Below are positions 29,881 through 34,251 of a stretch of DNA of 34,251 bases, piece by piece. Source of the DNA: a bacterium (GTDB lineage: Bacteria > Krumholzibacteriota > Krumholzibacteriia > LZORAL124-64-63). The translations under genes were made by a program, and so were the position numbers. The stretch is from assembly GCA_018829565.1 (NCBI GenBank), contig JAHJTW010000077.1, positions 1 through 34,251 on the forward strand. Direction: 5' to 3'. Within the stretch, counting starts at the first letter, position 1, and each line of letters starts with the position of its first letter. A model generated the notes under the pieces. It was not told where the DNA came from and ran no database searches. It saw nothing but the letters and a program-made list of their open reading frames with translations.

Positions 29881-29900
29881 TACCACGTTTTTGAAAACAA

Positions 29901-31829
<1,929 letters not shown>

Positions 31830-31911
31830 GACAGACTCCTTGCGAGTGTGGGAGGTTCCAGAATGTTCGGGTAGACAATTACAAGGCACATGCCAGAAGC
31901 CGGGTTCAGGT

Positions 31912-31941
31912 ATCATATATTAAAATCTTTTAGCAGAACAA
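31912..31941 (-). promoter_or_regulatory. Candidate promoter of dnaK
   Basis: TTGTTC (3/6) and TATGAT (5/6) are 18 nt apart in an AT-rich stretch 83 nt before dnaK. No CIRCE (TTAGCACTC...) and no good sigma32 pattern was found. Confidence 0.35.
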
Positions 31942-31974
31942 CTTAGATCAAGAAGACACGGATGGCGGATGACG

Positions 31975-32012
31975 GACAGAAATGGCAGTCACTGTCAGTA
32001 TGTCATTTTGTC
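31975..32012. repeat. Nested imperfect inverted repeat upstream of dnaK
   Basis: Outer GACAGAAATG faces CATTTTGTC and inner TGGCAG faces CTGTCA, so the 38 bp form a broken palindrome between the GT2 stop and the dnaK promoter. It may be a regulator site or a poor terminator. Confidence 0.35.
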
Positions 32013-32024
32013 TCTTTTTCGCGC

Positions 32025-32990
32025 CTATTTGTCGTGACTGGTGGTTTCCCGGAAACCCTTCCGGAAACAGCCGAGGATGACGAATCCCATGACCTTGCAA
32101 TAAAGGGGGAAGGCCACCGGACGCCGGTTCCCCCTGGTAGGCCAGCCGGCAACCAGGCGCTCCGCCCAGCCCGGCAAGGGCCCGTCGAGCAGAGCCCGCA
32201 GCAAACGGGTCCCCGGGCCTGGTTCGCATCCGGGCGCGTCGAGAACGGCGCCCAGGCGCATCTCCCCGATCCGGCCCGGGTGGAGCCTGGCCAGCCGGGG
32301 CAGGGTGTGGCCGCCGCACTCGATCTTCTTGGCCAGGTATTCTTCCAGGGAATGATGATGGATGTGGACCGGCACCGGACGGGTCAGCGCGTGGAACCGC
32401 AGGCCGGCGAGGTCCTCGAGTCTGAACGCCAGTTCCATGTCCTCGAATCCGTAGCCGGAGAACTCCTCGTCGAATCCGCCGATCCCCAGGAAGGCCTCCC
32501 GGGGCACGCCGGCGTTCTGGGTCACGAAGTAACGCGCGGGGGCCACCCCTGCGGGCAGGCGGGCCACGCCCCGGGTGTCCAGGTAATGGAAATGCGGCGC
32601 GTCGATCAGGTCGGAATCGGTCACGGCGAAGCCGATGGTCCCGAGATCCGGACGCCCGCGGACGAGCTGCAGGTGGGCGGCCAGCAATCCGTCCGGGGCC
32701 ATGATGTCGTCATCGAGGAAGACCAGAAACCGGCCGCGGGCGGCCCGGGCGCCCAGGTTCCTGGCGCGGGCCCTGCCCACGTTTTCCGGCGGGGTCACCA
32801 CCGTCAGGTGGACGGGGAACGTCCTCGCCAGTTCCTCGAGGCGACCGCCCGTCCCGTCGGTGCTCCCGTCGTCGACCACCACGACCTCCCAGCGGACGCC
32901 GGGGCCGGGATCCTGCCGGCCGAGGGCCTCGAGGGTCCGGGCCAGGAGGGCCTGCTTGTTGTGGGTGGGGATGACGACCGAGAGATCCAT
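32025..32990 (-). CDS. Glycosyltransferase family 2
   Basis: A 321-aa GT-A enzyme. The N-terminus LSVVIPTHNKQALLARTLEAL, the first Asp pair VVVDDGSTDGT, the metal-binding FLDDDIMAPDG, and the later GGFDEEFSGYGFEDMELAFRL (ED motif) are all present, so it should be active. The acceptor sugar is unknown; it could build O-antigen, capsule or glycoprotein glycans. The ATG shares one base with the GT4 stop (TGATG). A GTG one codon earlier is an alternative start. It ends about 195 nt before the dnaK start. Confidence 0.88.
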   Translation of the reverse strand: MDLSVVIPTHNKQALLARTLEALGRQDPGPGVRWEVVVVDDGSTDGTGGRLEELARTFPVHLTVVTPPENVGRARARNLGARAARGRFLVFLDDDIMAPDGLLAAHLQLVRGRPDLGTIGFAVTDSDLIDAPHFHYLDTRGVARLPAGVAPARYFVTQNAGVPREAFLGIGGFDEEFSGYGFEDMELAFRLEDLAGLRFHALTRPVPVHIHHHSLEEYLAKKIECGGHTLPRLARLHPGRIGEMRLGAVLDAPGCEPGPGTRLLRALLDGPLPGWAERLVAGWPTRGNRRPVAFPLYCKVMGFVILGCFRKGFRETTSHDK

Positions 32991-34135
32991 CACGAAGCTC
33001 CGGGCGAACGGGTGAGCGCAGGCACGCCGACGTCGTCGGGAAATCCCCCGTCCCCGCCGGTCAGGGCCGCGAAGATGCGGTCGACGTGCAGCATGTTGGC
33101 CTCGAACCCGGCATGCCGGCGCGCCGTTTCCAGGGCCTTCTCCCCCAGAGCGCCGCGAAGTCCGGGGTCGCGCGCCAGGGCCAGCATCGCGCCCTGGAGC
33201 CCGCCGACGTCCCGCGGGGCGACCACCAGACCGGACCGCCCGTCAGTGATCCACTCGCACGCCGAGGGCAGGTCCGAAACGATGCAGGCGCATCCGCAGG
33301 CCATGGCTTCCAGGAGGCTGACCGCCGTGGCGTCCACCGAGGGCACCGAGATGAAGACGTCGCAGGCCTGCAGGGCCGTGGCGAATTCGGGATGCGGCAA
33401 CCGGCCCACCATGCGCATCACCGGTTCGATGCCGGCGGCGGCGGCCCGGCGCCGGAAGGGTTCGGGATCGCCCTCGTAACCCGAGAACAGGAACCGGGCC
33501 CGCGGTTCGACCTTCGTCATCGCCGCCGCGGCGGCGATGACGGTGTCGATGTTGTAATAGGGCTGGGTGTAGCTGCGCGGGGAGAAGAAGACGACCTGGT
33601 CGTCGGCGAATCCCCGGGACCGGCGCCACTCGACGGCGTCGGCGGGCCGGAAACGATCGAAGTCCACGCCCCACAGGACCCGGAAGCTGCGCCGCGGGTC
33701 GGCGCCCAGCCGGGACGCCGCCTGGAGGATGTCCAGCGAATCCCCGGTCAGCGCCGCGCAGGAGGCGAGCGCCCTCCTCGCCAGGTGGTTCTTCAAGCGG
33801 TTCTCGAAGGGCGTGACGTAGACGTCGTCGCCCCAGACCGTCAGCACGTTGGGCTGGAATCCCGAGAAGTGTCCCCAGTAGCCGTAGCCGGTGAGGAAGT
33901 GCGTGTTGAGCAGATCGGGTCCGATGCGTTCCAGGGCGGACTTGACCTTGCGCAGCGAGAGCAGGTATCGCCAGGGCTTGGGCCCGAAGGTGCTCCCGAC
34001 GTCGTGGACCTCGACGTCCGCGACCGGCCCGGGCTGCACGGTCAGCAGATGACATTCGTGGCCGCGGGCCGCGAACCACCGGATCCAGCGCTCGGTATGG
34101 ATGTGGCGGCCGATGGAGAGGAAAGCCAGGCGCAA
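32990..34135 (-). CDS. Glycosyltransferase family 4
   Basis: A 381-aa GT-B enzyme. The N-terminal domain begins LAFLSIGRHIHTERWIRWFAARGHE, and the C-terminal donor-binding domain has VSVPSVDATAVSLLEAMACGCACIVSDLP, the GT4 E-x7-E region. The start is TTG 34135 with AGGAG 6 nt upstream; the track's ATG reading extends into the tRNA-Leu gene and is not possible as a protein start. It lies 36 nt behind the tRNA-Leu end and is coupled to the GT2 gene, so the pair probably adds successive sugars to one glycan. Confidence 0.85.
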   Translation of the reverse strand: MRLAFLSIGRHIHTERWIRWFAARGHECHLLTVQPGPVADVEVHDVGSTFGPKPWRYLLSLRKVKSALERIGPDLLNTHFLTGYGYWGHFSGFQPNVLTVWGDDVYVTPFENRLKNHLARRALASCAALTGDSLDILQAASRLGADPRRSFRVLWGVDFDRFRPADAVEWRRSRGFADDQVVFFSPRSYTQPYYNIDTVIAAAAAMTKVEPRARFLFSGYEGDPEPFRRRAAAAGIEPVMRMVGRLPHPEFATALQACDVFISVPSVDATAVSLLEAMACGCACIVSDLPSACEWITDGRSGLVVAPRDVGGLQGAMLALARDPGLRGALGEKALETARRHAGFEANMLHVDRIFAALTGGDGGFPDDVGVPALTRSPGAS

Positions 34136-34171
34136 GATCGACTCCTGATCTGGACCGGGGCGGCGGGACGA

Positions 34172-34251
34172 TGGTGCCGGGAGCCGGTTTCGAACCGGCA
34201 CGAAGCAACGCTTCGAGGGATTTTAAGTCCCTTGCGTCTACCAATTCCGCC
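34172..34251 (-). tRNA. tRNA-Leu (anticodon TAA), 5' end cut by window edge
   Basis: On the minus strand the D-arm GGCGGAATTGGTAGACGC, anticodon arm AGGGA-CTTAAAA-TCCCT (TAA, reading UUA), a long class II variable arm (CGAAGC with GCTTCG), T-loop GTTCGAAAC and encoded CCA are visible. The first few acceptor bases lie beyond the window. Confidence 0.92.

Noticed and set aside
31880-31895. Sigma54-like TGGCAT-N5-TTGTA before dnaK
   Set aside because: The invariant GC of the -12 element reads GT, and dnaK is rarely sigma54-driven. Probably chance.
31830-31960. CIRCE element upstream of dnaK
   Set aside because: No TTAGCACTC-N9-GAGTGCTAA or near match was found on either strand.

Overview
This 34.3 kb window looks like chromosome from a high-GC Gram-negative bacterium. 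LptE, FtsZ-ring ZapA/ZapB, O-antigen/capsule type glycosyltransferases and strong AGGAGG-type ribosome sites support this. The sigma factor is the short (about 284 aa) RpoD/SigA type without region 1.1 or a large non-conserved insert, as in Bacteroidota and related FCB phyla. The zapB-zapA-(6S)-rny order and the AUC-started infC recall deltaproteobacteria and myxobacteria. I infer a deep-branching, probably uncultured lineage (FCB candidate phylum or delta-like), but the sequence alone does not settle this. I see no phage, insertion sequence or CRISPR array.

Layout. 1-1.4 kb: a COG2426 membrane protein, tRNA-Pro, apt and tRNA-Arg(CCU), all on +. 1.4-4.1 kb: a GT-C membrane glycosyltransferase and an orphan PqqD-like protein on -, and a DUF4870-like membrane protein on +. 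4.2-7.2 kb: an NtrC-type regulator, lptE and holA as a tight - strand operon. 7.3-11.9 kb: a surface-polysaccharide region with a degenerate sugar-phosphate transferase, a divergent UPF0104 membrane protein, a UDP-sugar epimerase, a UDP-sugar dehydrogenase and two small membrane proteins behind tRNA-Arg(CCG). 12.1-28.4 kb: one long co-directional (-) housekeeping run, thrS-infC-rpmI-rplT-pheS-pheT-zapB-zapA-(6S RNA)-rny-folD-ispA-divPAP2-dxs-nadK-recN, with many 1-14 nt overlaps that suggest translational coupling. 28.5-31.9 kb: tRNA-Val, the RpoD-like sigma factor and dnaK. 32-34.2 kb: a GT2 and a GT4 glycosyltransferase directly behind a partial tRNA-Leu.

How the genes fit together. The long run joins translation (ThrRS, IF3, L35, L20, PheRS), division-ring assembly, RNA decay, one-carbon metabolism, isoprenoid precursor supply (DXS, prenyl synthase), NADP supply and recombination repair. 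The dehydrogenase and epimerase would make uronic-acid or HexNAc nucleotide sugars, and the scattered GT-C, GT2 and GT4 enzymes would use sugars for surface glycans. LptE would complete LPS export.

The most interesting points are: infC starting at AUC; an unannotated 6S RNA candidate between zapA and rny; two enzyme homologues whose catalytic signatures are lost (the PglC/WbaP-like transferase and the divergent PAP2 protein); a start-less 43-codon ORF and a perfect 17-bp palindrome in the sigma-factor leader; and glycan genes at three separate loci each beside a tRNA gene. I do not see a clearly new multi-gene defence or biosynthetic system.
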